A stretch of DNA of 64,000 nucleotides from Phycisphaerales bacterium (GCA_029268515.1 JAQWNP010000016.1:248001-312000); one strand, 5' to 3'. Shown: positions 17,725 through 26,824, counted from the stretch's first letter. A program made the numbers and translations. Notes: generated by a model from the sequence alone, not told the origin.

Positions 17725-18462
17725 TCACTCTGTCTTTTCTTGGCCCGAATCGCCTGCCGCCTCAGTATCTGGCGCCGCATTCTTTGGCTCTTCTGAAACA
17801 TTTGCCTCAACTTCAGCTGCCTCAACTGGCGGCGCCTCAGTGGCTGTTGCAACCGATTCAGCGGCATCATCTTTGGTATTGCTACCGGCAAATCCCTTAC
17901 GCAAGCGGGCTGCAAATGCTGCTCTGCGATTACCTATTTCACGTCGCCGAGGTGTACCACTACCAAGTTGTGGGCCATCTTCTTGTCCAACCAGTTGAAG
18001 TAGAACTAGATCAGTTCCATCACCAAGTCGATTCTTACCCAGCTTAATGATTCGCGTGTAGCCACCATCACGATCAGCAAAGAGTGGAGCCACTGTTTTA
18101 ATGATGTGCTCAACAAGACGAGGCGCCTTTCGGACTTCGCCATAGCGATTAAGCTCAATTGCAGATTCATCAGGAAGATCAAAGAAAGCATTACGCTTCT
18201 TCGCTGCACTCATACTTGAATCGCGCAACCAGGTAAAGATCTTGCGGTCATTAATCCGTGCCTCGATCTGCCGCCTTGCATGTAGATTCTTACGCTTTGC
18301 AAGCGTGATAATCTTCTCTACAAATGGCTGAACTGCTTTTGCTTTGGGCAATGTTGTTTCTATCTGCCCATGCTCAAACAGACCTGCTGCCAAATTGCGC
18401 AGCATTGCACGCCTGTGGTCGCCGTCACGACAGAGTTGTTTTCCACCAATTCGATGACGCAT
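17725..18462 (-). CDS. rplQ: Ribosomal protein L17 with long C-terminal extension
   Basis: 245 aa; ordinary L17 is about 120-130. The core (MRHRIGGKQL, then HGQIETTLPKAKAVQPFVEKIITLAKR) lies in the first 140 residues, followed by a Lys/Arg stretch and then about 70 residues rich in Ala, Glu and Pro that should be disordered. The start is the ATG with AGAGGA ahead of it; an earlier ATG six codons upstream is less likely. It follows rpoA as in most bacteria. Confidence 0.92.
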   Translation of the reverse strand: MRHRIGGKQLCRDGDHRRAMLRNLAAGLFEHGQIETTLPKAKAVQPFVEKIITLAKRKNLHARRQIEARINDRKIFTWLRDSSMSAAKKRNAFFDLPDESAIELNRYGEVRKAPRLVEHIIKTVAPLFADRDGGYTRIIKLGKNRLGDGTDLVLLQLVGQEDGPQLGSGTPRRREIGNRRAAFAARLRKGFAGSNTKDDAAESVATATEAPPVEAAEVEANVSEEPKNAAPDTEAAGDSGQEKTE

Positions 18463-18510
18463 ATCAGTCGGTCCTCTCATCGCATAAACCCAAATGGGCG
18501 AAGCGACTCA

Positions 18511-19797
18511 TTATGATCCCGTTGTAAACGGGTCCTCACGGTTCTCGGGCTCAGAATCCTTCAGCATGCTGCCGATAGATTCTTCCAAATCTTCCAATAT
18601 CGCCTGATCTGAGGTGAACGTAGTCTTCACACCTTCGCCAGGAGCCTTGTCTTCAGTGACCTGTTCCTGAGTTACTGGCGTCTCGAAGGAACTCTCTTCG
18701 CCAGCAACCAAGTCATCGAGGTCATCACTATCATCATCCTCATCATCTAGATTCATCTGTCCGATCAGCTCTGACGAGAGTGGCGTAAGTGGTGGCAGCG
18801 GGTCAGCGTGATAGCCATCTGGCAGTCTCATACCCAGCGTGAGACCCAACTCAGTAAGTTTTCGCTTCACTTCGCGAAGCGAGGTCCGCCCGAAGCTCCG
18901 TAGCCCCAACAACTCTGGCTCAGATCGTTGAACGAGTTGTGCCACAGATGCAATTTCACCAGAGTCGAGACAGTTGCAAGCCCGAACAGTGAGCTCAAGA
19001 TCTGCAACCGACATATCCAACTTACGAATCAATTCATCGTCCACAGTCGCTGCCGCACTTGCTTCAGCCGAGACCCGCTCATTACCTAATTCGAAATACT
19101 GTACAAATGGATTCAGGTGCTTTCGCAGGATCTTAGAGGCTTCGACCAAAGCCATTTCCGGAAGAATTGTGCCATCGGTCCAGACATCAATGACGAGCTT
19201 GTCATAGTTTGTCTTCTGTCCAACACGGGTGTTTTCAACACGAAATCGAACCCGTTGAACCGGAGAGAAAACAGCATCTATTGCCATCTCTCCAATGACT
19301 TGATCTTCGTTAGAGCTCTGCAGCTCAGAAGCAGGCTGATAGCCCCGGCCTCTCATTACAGTAAGCTCCATCTCAAAGTCAACAGCTTCAGTAAGTGTCA
19401 CAATCTTATGAGTGGGATTGTGAATGGTCACTGCTGTATCAGCTTCAATCAAATCCGCTGTGACGTCGCCAGGACCACTTGCTGAAAGTCGCATTGTCTT
19501 GGGTTCATCAGAATCAAGGCTGACAACCAGGCCCTTAATGTTAAGGATGATGTCAGTGACATCCTCTAAGACACCCCGCATGGTGGAAAACTCATGTTCC
19601 ACACCCGCAATACGGCACTTCACAATGGCAGCACCCTCAATACTTGAAATCAGGATCCGACGAAGGCTATTGCCGACCGTCGTCCCTAGACCTCGCTCAA
19701 AGGGTTCCGCTATGAAGCGGCCAAAAGTATCTGTTGCCGTATCACTGTCTAATTGAACAACAGCAGGCAATTCTAATCCGCGCCATCGAACATGCAT
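18511..19797 (-). CDS. rpoA: RNA polymerase alpha subunit with acidic C-terminal tail
   Basis: 428 aa; the usual length is about 330. The assembly domain (about 15-235) contains ERGLGTTVGNSLRRILISS. The C-terminal domain (about 265-329) has ELTVRACNCLDSGEIASVAQLVQ and LLGLRSFGRTSLREVKRKL. A 99-residue tail follows, very rich in Asp and Glu (near LDDEDDDSDDLDDL). No such tail exists in the model enzymes. rpsD, normally just before rpoA, is absent: the 128 bases before the ATG contain no gene I can see. Confidence 0.95.
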   Translation of the reverse strand: MHVRWRGLELPAVVQLDSDTATDTFGRFIAEPFERGLGTTVGNSLRRILISSIEGAAIVKCRIAGVEHEFSTMRGVLEDVTDIILNIKGLVVSLDSDEPKTMRLSASGPGDVTADLIEADTAVTIHNPTHKIVTLTEAVDFEMELTVMRGRGYQPASELQSSNEDQVIGEMAIDAVFSPVQRVRFRVENTRVGQKTNYDKLVIDVWTDGTILPEMALVEASKILRKHLNPFVQYFELGNERVSAEASAAATVDDELIRKLDMSVADLELTVRACNCLDSGEIASVAQLVQRSEPELLGLRSFGRTSLREVKRKLTELGLTLGMRLPDGYHADPLPPLTPLSSELIGQMNLDDEDDDSDDLDDLVAGEESSFETPVTQEQVTEDKAPGEGVKTTFTSDQAILEDLEESIGSMLKDSEPENREDPFTTGS

Positions 19798-19925
19798 TAC
19801 TCGAACTCCAATTTAGCAGTATCCACTCTTAGTGATTTCGATTGATTATCGGAGAAAGCCAAGCTCTGCTAAACAGCATGGCACCCATCTTCTCAATCGA
19901 AGAGAAATCTTTGATATCCCGCGTC

Positions 19926-20300
19926 TTACACACGGCGCCGTTTACGAGGCCGACATCCGTTATGAGGAATCGGCGTGTGATCTTCTACCGCGGTGATGTT
20001 AAGCCCGTTGTTCTGCAAAGCACCAATTGCGGATTCACGACCTGAACCAGGCCCCTTCACACGCACTTCGACATCTCGCATACCCATGCGCTTTGCTTTC
20101 TGCACAATCCGCTCCGCCGCTCGCGATGCTGCAAAAGGCGTAGCCTTTCGCGCACCTTTGAATCCAACAGTACCTGCTGATTCCCAGCAAAGGGTCTCAC
20201 CATTGATATCTGTTAGCGTAATAATTGTGTTGTTGAAGGACGCATGGATATGGGCAATACCCTTGCTTATGTTCCTTCGTACTTTTTTCTTCTTAGCCAT
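19926..20300 (-). CDS. rpsK: Ribosomal protein S11
   Basis: 124 aa, usual size. It has the family pattern: [18 protein letters not shown] near the start, [15 protein letters not shown] in the middle, and the C-terminal [17 protein letters not shown] and [12 protein letters not shown]11 lines the platform of the 30S subunit near the E site. It lies between rpsM and rpoA. The 88-base gap after rpsM contains no gene. Confidence 0.97.
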   Translation of the reverse strand: MAKKKKVRRNISKGIAHIHASFNNTIITLTDINGETLCWESAGTVGFKGARKATPFAASRAAERIVQKAKRMGMRDVEVRVKGPGSGRESAIGALQNNGLNITAVEDHTPIPHNGCRPRKRRRV

Positions 20301-20389
20301 GTGTTATTACCTCGTCGCTTTATGCAGCACCTTCTCTGAACACACGATCTTGGCTCAGCAGGTACCTCACGAATCTCAAAACCGGCAGT

Positions 20390-20770
20390 TTAGTGAGCTT
20401 TCACGCCCTTCTTACCAGCCACTGTCTTCTTACGTCCCTTACGAGTTCGAGCATTACAACGTGTACGTTGCCCCCGAACAGGCAAACCTCTTCGATGTCG
20501 CTCACCACGATACGCTCGAATGTCCCTAAGCCGTTGCACATTTTGTTGTACCTGACGACGAAGTGCACCTTCAACCAGATAGCCGCCGTCAATCACGCTA
20601 GAAACTTGAGAGACTTCCTGATCGGTTAACTCTCCAGCCTTCTTTTCAGGATCAACGCCAGCCTCGGCCAGAATGATGTCTGAAAAACGGGGACCAATTC
20701 CATAGATATAGCGAAGGGCATAACGCACCTTCTTCTTATCAGGGATATCTACACCGGCAATACGTGGCAT
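20390..20770 (-). CDS. rpsM: Ribosomal protein S13
   Basis: 126 aa. It begins [19 protein letters not shown] with the helix [18 protein letters not shown], and ends with the basic tail [16 protein letters not shown] that reaches the P-site tRNA. S13 sits in the 30S head and contacts L5 (bridge B1). It follows rpmJ; a 7-bp hairpin (20788-20794 with 20798-20804) lies in the spacer before its start. Confidence 0.97.
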   Translation of the reverse strand: MPRIAGVDIPDKKKVRYALRYIYGIGPRFSDIILAEAGVDPEKKAGELTDQEVSQVSSVIDGGYLVEGALRRQVQQNVQRLRDIRAYRGERHRRGLPVRGQRTRCNARTRKGRKKTVAGKKGVKAH

Positions 20771-20787
20771 GTGAATGCTCCGAAATC

Positions 20788-20804
20788 CTCACCTCAAAGG
20801 TGAG
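20788..20804 (-). repeat. Hairpin between rpmJ and rpsM
   Basis: CTCACCT and AGGTGAG pair perfectly across a 3-base loop, 7 bases after the rpmJ stop. There is no U-run, so it is more likely a processing or stability element than a terminator. Confidence 0.4.
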
Positions 20805-20810
20805 CACGAG

Positions 20811-20927
20811 TTATCCCTGTCGCTGCTTTAGCCTAGGGTTTTTCTTATTAATCACGAATCGCTTGCCTTTTCGTATGACGATCTGGCAATCTTTCGTTCG
20901 TCTTTTGATACTGCTCTTAACCTTCAT
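20811..20927 (-). CDS. rpmJ: Ribosomal protein L36, zinc-less form
   Basis: 38 aa, read by hand from ATG at 20927 to TAA at 20811. It begins [20 protein letters not shown] and ends NPRLKQRQG, the full L36 pattern. Only one Cys remains; the other zinc ligands of the C+ form are replaced, so this is a C- version. The position between infA and rpsM is standard. It is easily missed because it is so short. Confidence 0.93.
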   Translation of the reverse strand: MKVKSSIKRRTKDCQIVIRKGKRFVINKKNPRLKQRQG

Positions 20928-20971
20928 CGTTTCACTACTCCTAGCCTTGCTCATTCGCAAAGCCCATCATC

Positions 20972-21187
20972 CTAGTGGCGGTAGGTAATTCTACCCTTGG
21001 TCATATCGTAAGGACTCATTTCAACCGTCACTTTGTCTCCAGGAAGAATACGAATATAGAATTTACGCATTTTTCCACTGATATAGGCGAGAATCTCCTG
21101 ATCATTCTCCAGCTTCACTTTGAACTTCGCATCGGGTAATGCTTCAGTTACTTCAGCTTCCAGTGTGATCTTTTCCTCTTTCGCCAT
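20972..21187 (-). CDS. infA: Translation initiation factor IF-1
   Basis: 71 aa, the full length of the family. It is a single OB fold with [20 protein letters not shown], then [21 protein letters not shown], and ending [15 protein letters not shown]-1 blocks the A site during initiation. It sits between secY and rpmJ. adk and map, which often stand between secY and infA, are missing: only 46 bases separate the two genes. Confidence 0.97.
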   Translation of the reverse strand: MAKEEKITLEAEVTEALPDAKFKVKLENDQEILAYISGKMRKFYIRILPGDKVTVEMSPYDMTKGRITYRH

Positions 21188-21233
21188 TATGTATTCACTC
21201 TAACCCCATCTTAAAATTAGTTACCTATAAAAC

Positions 21234-22649
21234 CTACGGCCTGCGCCCTGCGCGGCTCGGCCTGGCAGCGTCGGATCCACCAAGGAATCCACTATAGTTT
21301 CGCATCATGAGATTCGCCTCCACACGCTGGAGAAGGTCAAGGCCAACACTCACGACAATTAACAGGCCAGTTCCACCAAGGAAGCTCGAGACCATAAATG
21401 GAACTTCCATCTGTTTATTCACAATCGATGGAATCACTGCAATAACTGCCAGGAATCCCGCGCCTACATATGTAACGCGCTCAACGACAGTCTCAAGGTA
21501 TTCGGCCGTTCTCGGACCAGGTCTCAGACCTGGTATGAAGCTGCCGTTTTCCTTTAACTGCCTGGCCATATCGTCTGGGGAAAATACCACTGTCGTCCAG
21601 AAGTAACTAAAGAAGTAGATCATCCCGATCTCAAAGATGATGTACGGGTACTCCCCCATCTGGAAATTACTATTAAGGAATGTTGTCGTTGCAACCCACC
21701 AACCAACTGGATCAGCGGATGCTGCAGCAGAACTACTTAGATATCCAAAAAACGCAGACGGGAAAATCAGAAGACTGCTCGCGAAAATAATTGGCATCAC
21801 ACCAGCATGATTCACCCGCAGTGGCAAATAGTGCCTTTGGCCACCATATGATTTACGCCCTCGTGTATGTCGGGCCTGCTGAATTGGTATACGTCTCTGC
21901 GCCAATGTAATTAAAATAGCGCCAGCCACCACGATCACGAAGGCAACTACCAGGAATACTATTCCAAGGACTCCAATGGCACCTTGCTCGGCCTCCGCTT
22001 GCGAAGGATTGAAGTTGTCAATTAAGTATTTGATCGCCCAAGGCATTTGGGAAACGATGCCTGCAACAAGGATCAAAGAGACACCATTACCAATGCCATA
22101 TTTATCGATTTGCTCACCGAGCCACATCAAAAAGAGGCTTCCTGCGGTGAGCGTTGTAATACCGGCAATAAAGAACAGCAGCAGAGATCCACTCTGATCA
22201 AATTCTGGCTGGACAAGATTCGAGGCCTGCATAAACTTCAGCCACATGATTGACTGAATAATGCACATACCGACCGTGGCATAGCGAGTCCATTCAGTGA
22301 TCTTCTGCTGGCCTGAAGCGCCTTCCTTCTTGAGAGCCTGCAAACTTGGAACAACTGTTTGCAATAGCTGGAAGATAATCGCTGCGGTGATATATGGCAT
22401 GATGCCAAGGCCAAAGATCGTTGACTGGCTGAATGACCCGCCAGAGAAGATAGATGCATAGGACATGAACTGGCCAAAACCAGTTCCTTCTTCCGTCGCA
22501 TTGGTTGCAAGATCTTCGAGTGCTTGCTGATTGACGCCAACTAACGGAATCCAGAAGCCAATGCGATAGATCACGAGCATCGCAAGCGTAAAGAAAACGC
22601 GATTGCGTAGCTCAGGTATCCGAAAAATATTGAAAATTGAACTCAACAT
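21234..22649 (-). CDS. secY: Preprotein translocase subunit SecY
   Basis: 471 aa with ten predicted membrane helices. Landmarks are the N-terminal RVFFTLAMLVIYRIGFWIPL, the plug region before GLGIMPYITAAIIFQLL, the basic loop ARHTRGRKSYGGQRHYLPLRVN, and MARQLKENGSFIPGLRPG. SecY forms the protein-conducting channel of the inner membrane. A periplasmic insert after the first helix (about 38-60) is slightly longer than usual. It lies between rplO and infA in the spc cluster. Confidence 0.97.
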   Translation of the reverse strand: MLSSIFNIFRIPELRNRVFFTLAMLVIYRIGFWIPLVGVNQQALEDLATNATEEGTGFGQFMSYASIFSGGSFSQSTIFGLGIMPYITAAIIFQLLQTVVPSLQALKKEGASGQQKITEWTRYATVGMCIIQSIMWLKFMQASNLVQPEFDQSGSLLLFFIAGITTLTAGSLFLMWLGEQIDKYGIGNGVSLILVAGIVSQMPWAIKYLIDNFNPSQAEAEQGAIGVLGIVFLVVAFVIVVAGAILITLAQRRIPIQQARHTRGRKSYGGQRHYLPLRVNHAGVMPIIFASSLLIFPSAFFGYLSSSAAASADPVGWWVATTTFLNSNFQMGEYPYIIFEIGMIYFFSYFWTTVVFSPDDMARQLKENGSFIPGLRPGPRTAEYLETVVERVTYVGAGFLAVIAVIPSIVNKQMEVPFMVSSFLGGTGLLIVVSVGLDLLQRVEANLMMRNYSGFLGGSDAARPSRAGRRP

Positions 22650-22673
22650 AGGTATTTAGACTGGGGCACTCAC

Positions 22674-23216
22674 TCAGCTCTTGGCTGGAGATTCAGCGAT
22701 TTTCTTTGACTTCTCTTCATTAATCTTCCGAGCAGTCGGAACTGAACGATCACGCTTCCACTTCTTGACTTCTAGAATTGTGACCGTTCCGCCAGCTGCC
22801 TCAATTTTAGCTCTTGCAGACTCAGAGCACTTACCAGCTGTCACAGTCAGCTTTTTCTTGAGCTCACCATGACCAAGCACTTTCAGTGGATATGTCGTAT
22901 CTCGAACCAGGCCCATCCCAATCAGTGTTTGGATATCAACTGTTGCACCATCCTCAAATCGCTCATTGAGAAGCGCCACATTGATAATGTAGAAGTCCTT
23001 GCGAAAGTGAAAGTTTGTAAAGCCACGTTTGGGGATACGACGCAGCAAAGACATCTGGCCACCTTCAAAGCCTGGCCTTCTTTTAAAGCCAGCGCGAGAT
23101 CCGGCGCCCTTATGCCCACGGCCAGACGTTTTTCCAACACCCGACCCATGACCACGACCGAGCCGCTTTCGCGCCTTGTGCTTGGGTACTTTGTTTGTGA
23201 TCTCATGGATCATCAT
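22674..23216 (-). CDS. rplO: Ribosomal protein L15
   Basis: 180 aa from the ATG with GGAG 9 bases ahead; a longer frame adds ten weak residues. The Gly/Arg-rich N-terminus is typical (KARKRLGRGHGSGVGKTSGRGHKG). The C-terminal globular half contains KCSESARAKIEAAGGTVTIL. A Lys/Glu tail of about 30 residues follows. L15 is a 50S assembly protein. rpmD (L30), which normally lies just before rplO, is absent; the rpsE stop is only 43 bases away. Confidence 0.95.
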   Translation of the reverse strand: MMIHEITNKVPKHKARKRLGRGHGSGVGKTSGRGHKGAGSRAGFKRRPGFEGGQMSLLRRIPKRGFTNFHFRKDFYIINVALLNERFEDGATVDIQTLIGMGLVRDTTYPLKVLGHGELKKKLTVTAGKCSESARAKIEAAGGTVTILEVKKWKRDRSVPTARKINEEKSKKIAESPAKS

Positions 23217-23259
23217 GATCAGTTTCTCCGAGTCATAAACCGTCATCCCTCACGGGACA

Positions 23260-24054
23260 TCAGTCCTTTGATTCTTCCTTAGCTGGGGCTGATTCTTTAG
23301 CAGGCGCTGCAGCAGCAGGTGCCTCAGGAGCAGGCGCTTCAGGAGCAGGCGCGGCAGCAGCAGGTGCTGCAGCAGCAGGTGCTTCAGGAGCAGGTGCGGC
23401 TGCACTTGATTGTGGAGCCTGGTTTGATTGCTTTGATGGCCTCTTCCTACCAGATCGATCTCCGCGTCCACCCTTCTTGTCCTTTCCAGGCTTAGGGGTC
23501 GCTTTGGGCGTGGGCATATCAACAATCGCTGACTGGCCACGCTCAATGATCTCTTCAACAACACTTTTCCCAAGGTCAACATTCCGAAGTGCTTCCACCT
23601 CTTCCTTTGACCGAAGTTGAGCGAGGCCATCAAGAACTGCTTTAACGAGGTTCTTGGGATTATTAGATCCCAGTGATTTAGTAAGGCAATCCTGTAGACC
23701 TAGTAATTCAAGCGGTGCACGAACGGCCGCTCCAGCAATGATGCCAGTACCAGGTGATGCTGGTATCAAACGAACCTGACAAGCGCCAAATCTTCCTGTG
23801 ACCGCATGCGGGATTGTCCGCATCGCCATTGGAAATGGGCGCATACGACGCTTCGCTTCTTTTTGGGCTTTCTCAATCGCTGGGGGGACCTGATTGGCTT
23901 TTCCATAGCCTATGCCAATTCGTCCTCTACGATCTCCAACCACAACAAGCGCGGAGAAACTGAAACGCCGGCCACCCTTAACGGTAGCAGCGGTACGGTA
24001 AACCCCGACTGTCGTCGACTCTATTGCCGATCCTTCGTCAATGAACTCTGCCAT
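23260..24054 (-). CDS. rpsE: Ribosomal protein S5 with Ala/Pro repeat tail
   Basis: 264 aa against about 165 in typical species. The S5 core spans about 8-180 (VKGGRRFSFSALVVVGD, GKANQVPPAIEKA, then PASPGTGIIAGAAVRAPLELLG). Residues 181-210 are strongly basic, and 211-264 are almost only Ala, Pro, Glu and Lys in short repeats. S5 guards mRNA entry and decoding fidelity in the 30S subunit. The tail is read directly from an uninterrupted frame; its function is unknown. Confidence 0.95.
   Translation of the reverse strand: MAEFIDEGSAIESTTVGVYRTAATVKGGRRFSFSALVVVGDRRGRIGIGYGKANQVPPAIEKAQKEAKRRMRPFPMAMRTIPHAVTGRFGACQVRLIPASPGTGIIAGAAVRAPLELLGLQDCLTKSLGSNNPKNLVKAVLDGLAQLRSKEEVEALRNVDLGKSVVEEIIERGQSAIVDMPTPKATPKPGKDKKGGRGDRSGRKRPSKQSNQAPQSSAAAPAPEAPAAAAPAAAAPAPEAPAPEAPAAAAPAKESAPAKEESKD
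23285..23405 (-). repeat. Ala/Pro-coding repeat tract within rpsE
   Basis: Short in-frame units based on GCAGCAGGTGC and TCAGGAGCAGG (plus-strand reading) recur several times. They encode APAPEAP and AAAAP blocks. Such tracts change length easily by slippage. The frame is kept. Confidence 0.75.
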
Positions 24055-24133
24055 GCTTACGCCTTCGTCCCGTTGAGTGGAGACAGTTTCTCGACTGCCA
24101 AACCACTGTTTCCTGTTCTTGTCTTCAAATCAC

Positions 24134-24496
24134 CTAGAATTTCAAACCACCTTCACGAGCTGCATCGGCCAATGCTCTAATACGCCCGTGATATCGATAC
24201 CCATTACGATCGACTTTGATCTGCTTAACCCCAGCTGTCTGGGCTCGATCAGCCAATCGTTTTCCAACTTCAGACGCTGCTTCGCAGTTCCCGCCTGGGT
24301 TGACTTTGCTTCCTTTTTCATTCGTTGATGCACTGGCCAAGGTACGCCCTGATAGATCATCAATAATCTGTGCATAGATATGCTTCGAGCTTCGGAAGAT
24401 CGTCAAGCGTGGGCGAGAAGGCACTCCGAGGATTCGTTTTCGAAGACCTCGTTTGCGCCGTATGCGCCTTATCAATCGTTGCTGGATTCGGTTCAT
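24134..24496 (-). CDS. rplR: Ribosomal protein L18
   Basis: 120 aa, usual size. The basic N-terminus (IRRIRRKRGLRKRIL) is followed by PRLTIFRSSKHIYAQIIDD and GKRLADRAQTAGVKQIKVDRNGYRYHGRI. L18 binds 5S rRNA together with L5. It lies between rplF and rpsE in the standard order. Confidence 0.97.
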   Translation of the reverse strand: MNRIQQRLIRRIRRKRGLRKRILGVPSRPRLTIFRSSKHIYAQIIDDLSGRTLASASTNEKGSKVNPGGNCEAASEVGKRLADRAQTAGVKQIKVDRNGYRYHGRIRALADAAREGGLKF

Positions 24497-24517
24497 GTAA
24501 AAATCCTCTCTCGACCC

Positions 24518-25081
24518 TTAAGCACCAAAGACTTTGCCTTGCTTACGAGTAATAACCTCTTCCAAGTACTTAATACCCTTGCCGTTGTACGGCTCTGGGG
24601 GACGCTTGGAACGAGCCTCTGCTGCAAATTGTCCGACCGCCTGCTTATCCGCACCTGAAATAGTGATCTTGTTGTCCTTGACCTCAAAAGCCACACCCTT
24701 GGGCGGCGTAATATCAACTGGATGACAGAAACCAATATTGAGCTGTAGTACCTGACCTTGAACACGAGCGTTCCAACCAACTCCAATGATCTCCAGCACT
24801 TTGCTGTAACCTTCTGTCACACCCACAACCATGTTGGCGATTCGCGATCGAGTGGTACCCCAGAAAGCCTTGACGTTACTCAGGTCTTTGCTCTGATCGC
24901 TGATCGCACATGAAAGCTCTCCAGACGCCTCATCCCATTTCACCTCAATACTTCGATGATATGAGTAAGTAAGGTCGCCCTTGGGCCCTGAAACTGCCAC
25001 TTCATTCTTACTGGCATCATGCCGAACAGTGACACCCTTCGGTACTTTTATGACTTGTTTTCCTACGCGTGACATACTCAC
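24518..25081 (-). CDS. rplF: Ribosomal protein L6
   Basis: 187 aa. It has the two repeated L6 folds. The N-terminal copy begins SRVGKQVIKVPKGVTV. The C-terminal copy holds the strongly conserved RSKRPPEPYNGKGIKY. L6 lies near the sarcin-ricin loop and the factor-binding site. Standard spc position after rpsH. MSM at the start offers two ATG choices two codons apart. Confidence 0.96.
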   Translation of the reverse strand: MSMSRVGKQVIKVPKGVTVRHDASKNEVAVSGPKGDLTYSYHRSIEVKWDEASGELSCAISDQSKDLSNVKAFWGTTRSRIANMVVGVTEGYSKVLEIIGVGWNARVQGQVLQLNIGFCHPVDITPPKGVAFEVKDNKITISGADKQAVGQFAAEARSKRPPEPYNGKGIKYLEEVITRKQGKVFGA

Positions 25082-25137
25082 GATTCCTTCAAGGCATTAC
25101 GCGGCTGACTCGGTATGGGCCAACCCGATAACCAAAA

Positions 25138-25536
25138 CTACATAACAATTGCAACGAGCTCACCGCCAACACCTTCTTGACGGCATTGACGGTCACTCAA
25201 AACTCCACGACTGGTTGAAACGACAGCAATACCAAGGCCTTGTAGCGGCTTTGGTAATTCGGTCACTTTGTTATAGCGCCTACAGCCCGGCTTTGAAACT
25301 CTGCGAATCTCATTAATGATCTGCTCGCCACGTGGGCCATATCGCAGACGCACTCGCAGTACACCTTGCCGTCCATCATCAATAATATCGAAGGCGTCAA
25401 TATAACCTTCAGACTGGAGTACACCGGCTACTCCACGGTTCAGCTTGCTGTTCAAGCACTTCACAACTTCCGCCTTATTTCGGACGGCATTGCGAATGCG
25501 GGTCAGCATATCGGCTGTTAGATCTTGCTGAGACAT
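25138..25536 (-). CDS. rpsH: Ribosomal protein S8
   Basis: 132 aa, usual size. Landmarks are DMLTRIRNAVRNKAEVV near the start, RRVSKPGCRRY in the middle and GIAVVSTSRGVLSDRQCRQEGVGGE at the end. S8 binds the central domain of 16S rRNA and often represses the spc operon by binding its mRNA. I did not find an obvious copy of that site here. Confidence 0.96.
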   Translation of the reverse strand: MSQQDLTADMLTRIRNAVRNKAEVVKCLNSKLNRGVAGVLQSEGYIDAFDIIDDGRQGVLRVRLRYGPRGEQIINEIRRVSKPGCRRYNKVTELPKPLQGLGIAVVSTSRGVLSDRQCRQEGVGGELVAIVM

Positions 25537-25606
25537 GAACTTCTCCAGGTCGCCTCTCGTTTACACATGCCAATTGCCCTCTGTCCGACATACGGACAGA
25601 ATGGGA

Positions 25607-25792
25607 TCACCAACTGGCCTTTCTCATACCAGGAACCATTCCTTGTAAGGCCAATTGACGCAGCACGATTCTGCTGACACCAAACTTACGATAGTAGCCT
25701 CGTGCTCGCCCCGTAATTGCACATCGATTTCGATGTCGGGTAGAGAACTTTGGCGTCTTGTTCATCTTGGCAAACTTAGCTTTGCTCGCCAT
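25607..25792 (-). CDS. rpsN: Ribosomal protein S14, short form without zinc ligands
   Basis: 61 aa, the length of the zinc-binding (C+) class. It ends with that class's pattern ([21 protein letters not shown], then PGMRKASW). Of the four zinc cysteines only one remains ([12 protein letters not shown]); the others are Ile/Thr, Ser and Val. So it is a short S14 that should not bind zinc. It stands between rplE and rpsH as usual. Confidence 0.93.
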   Translation of the reverse strand: MASKAKFAKMNKTPKFSTRHRNRCAITGRARGYYRKFGVSRIVLRQLALQGMVPGMRKASW

Positions 25793-25831
25793 ATTTCAAA
25801 CTCCTTCAATAGAGGGCTTAGTGCCCAATAC

Positions 25832-26425
25832 TTATGCCATTTCTGCTTCAGATCGAACGAACGGCATACCAAGTTCAGCAAGAACAAACTTGCTGACCTC
25901 CGGTTTGGATCGTTCGAAGATCATGTTGATATTCATTCCATGCTGAAAGGTGATATTGGCCACATTAATCTCTGGCCAAACTGCCTGCTCCGTGAGACCC
26001 ATGCCGTAATTTCCAGCTTGGTCAAAGGAGTTGTCTTTTACACCTCTAAAGTCCTTGATACGTGGAATCGCCAGATTGACCAGTCGATCAAAGAAGTTCC
26101 ACATTTGACGCCGGCGAACGGTCACCATAAATGCTGATGGCGAACCTTCTCGAACTTTGAAGTTTGAAACCGACTTCTTCGCTCGAATGAGAATTGGCCT
26201 CTGACCTGTGATTGTGGTCAGTGTATTCACAACAGTGTCATGAATGTCCTGCTTGAGTTTCTGGTTCTCCAGATAACGACCAATACCACAGGAGATAATA
26301 ATCCGTTCTAGCCGAGGCAGTTGATGCACATTAGCGATATTGAACTCCGACATCACCTTTGGTGCTACCGTCGTTTCATAAAGCTCTTGCAGTCGTGGCT
26401 TTGACTTTGTTTTATCAGCAACCAT
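25832..26425 (-). CDS. rplE: Ribosomal protein L5
   Basis: 197 aa. It shows LQELYETTVAPKVMSEFN, the RAKKSVSNFKVREGSP loop that holds 5S rRNA, and GNYGMGLTEQAVWPEI with DMNINMIF-like MNINMIFERS. L5 binds 5S rRNA and makes an intersubunit bridge with S13. Standard place after rplX. Confidence 0.97.
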   Translation of the reverse strand: MVADKTKSKPRLQELYETTVAPKVMSEFNIANVHQLPRLERIIISCGIGRYLENQKLKQDIHDTVVNTLTTITGQRPILIRAKKSVSNFKVREGSPSAFMVTVRRRQMWNFFDRLVNLAIPRIKDFRGVKDNSFDQAGNYGMGLTEQAVWPEINVANITFQHGMNINMIFERSKPEVSKFVLAELGMPFVRSEAEMA

Positions 26426-26484
26426 TGCTCTATCCCTGTCTCGCCAGCCTTACCACAAAGGTTGCTGGCAAATGTAGTTCCTAC

Positions 26485-26823
26485 TTACTGCTTGACCTTC
26501 GGGCCCCGCAGTGTGTGCAGCTTCTTTCCATTTCTCACCGCGACACGAACTTTTGAACCATCCTTCTCTGTTTCAAAGCGAACCCGAGAAGGCTTACCGT
26601 CGGCCGCTGGGCTGACGTTGCTCTGATCTATAGGCATTTCCTTCCGAAGCAATCCACCCTGAGGGTTGGCTTGCGTTGGCTTGATGTGCTTTGTGCGCAT
26701 GTTGACGCCCTGAACAAGCACTTTGCCACGACTCGGAAATACACGAAGTACTTCTCCAGTTACACCACGATCATTACCTGATGTAACAATTACTGAATCA
26801 CCTCTACAAATATGTCGCGGCAT
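26485..26823 (-). CDS. rplX: Ribosomal protein L24
   Basis: 112 aa. It begins with the KOW motif (GDSVIVTSGNDRGVTGEVLRVFPSRGKVLVQGVN), followed by MRTKHIKPTQANPQGG. L24 starts 50S assembly by binding the 5' end of 23S rRNA. One base separates its start from the rplN stop, so the two are translated together. Confidence 0.96.
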   Translation of the reverse strand: MPRHICRGDSVIVTSGNDRGVTGEVLRVFPSRGKVLVQGVNMRTKHIKPTQANPQGGLLRKEMPIDQSNVSPAADGKPSRVRFETEKDGSKVRVAVRNGKKLHTLRGPKVKQ

Positions 26824-26824
26824 A

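Noticed and set aside
19798-19925. Possible rpsD remnant between rpsK and rpoA
   Set aside because: No frame in the 128 bases gives any S4-like sequence.
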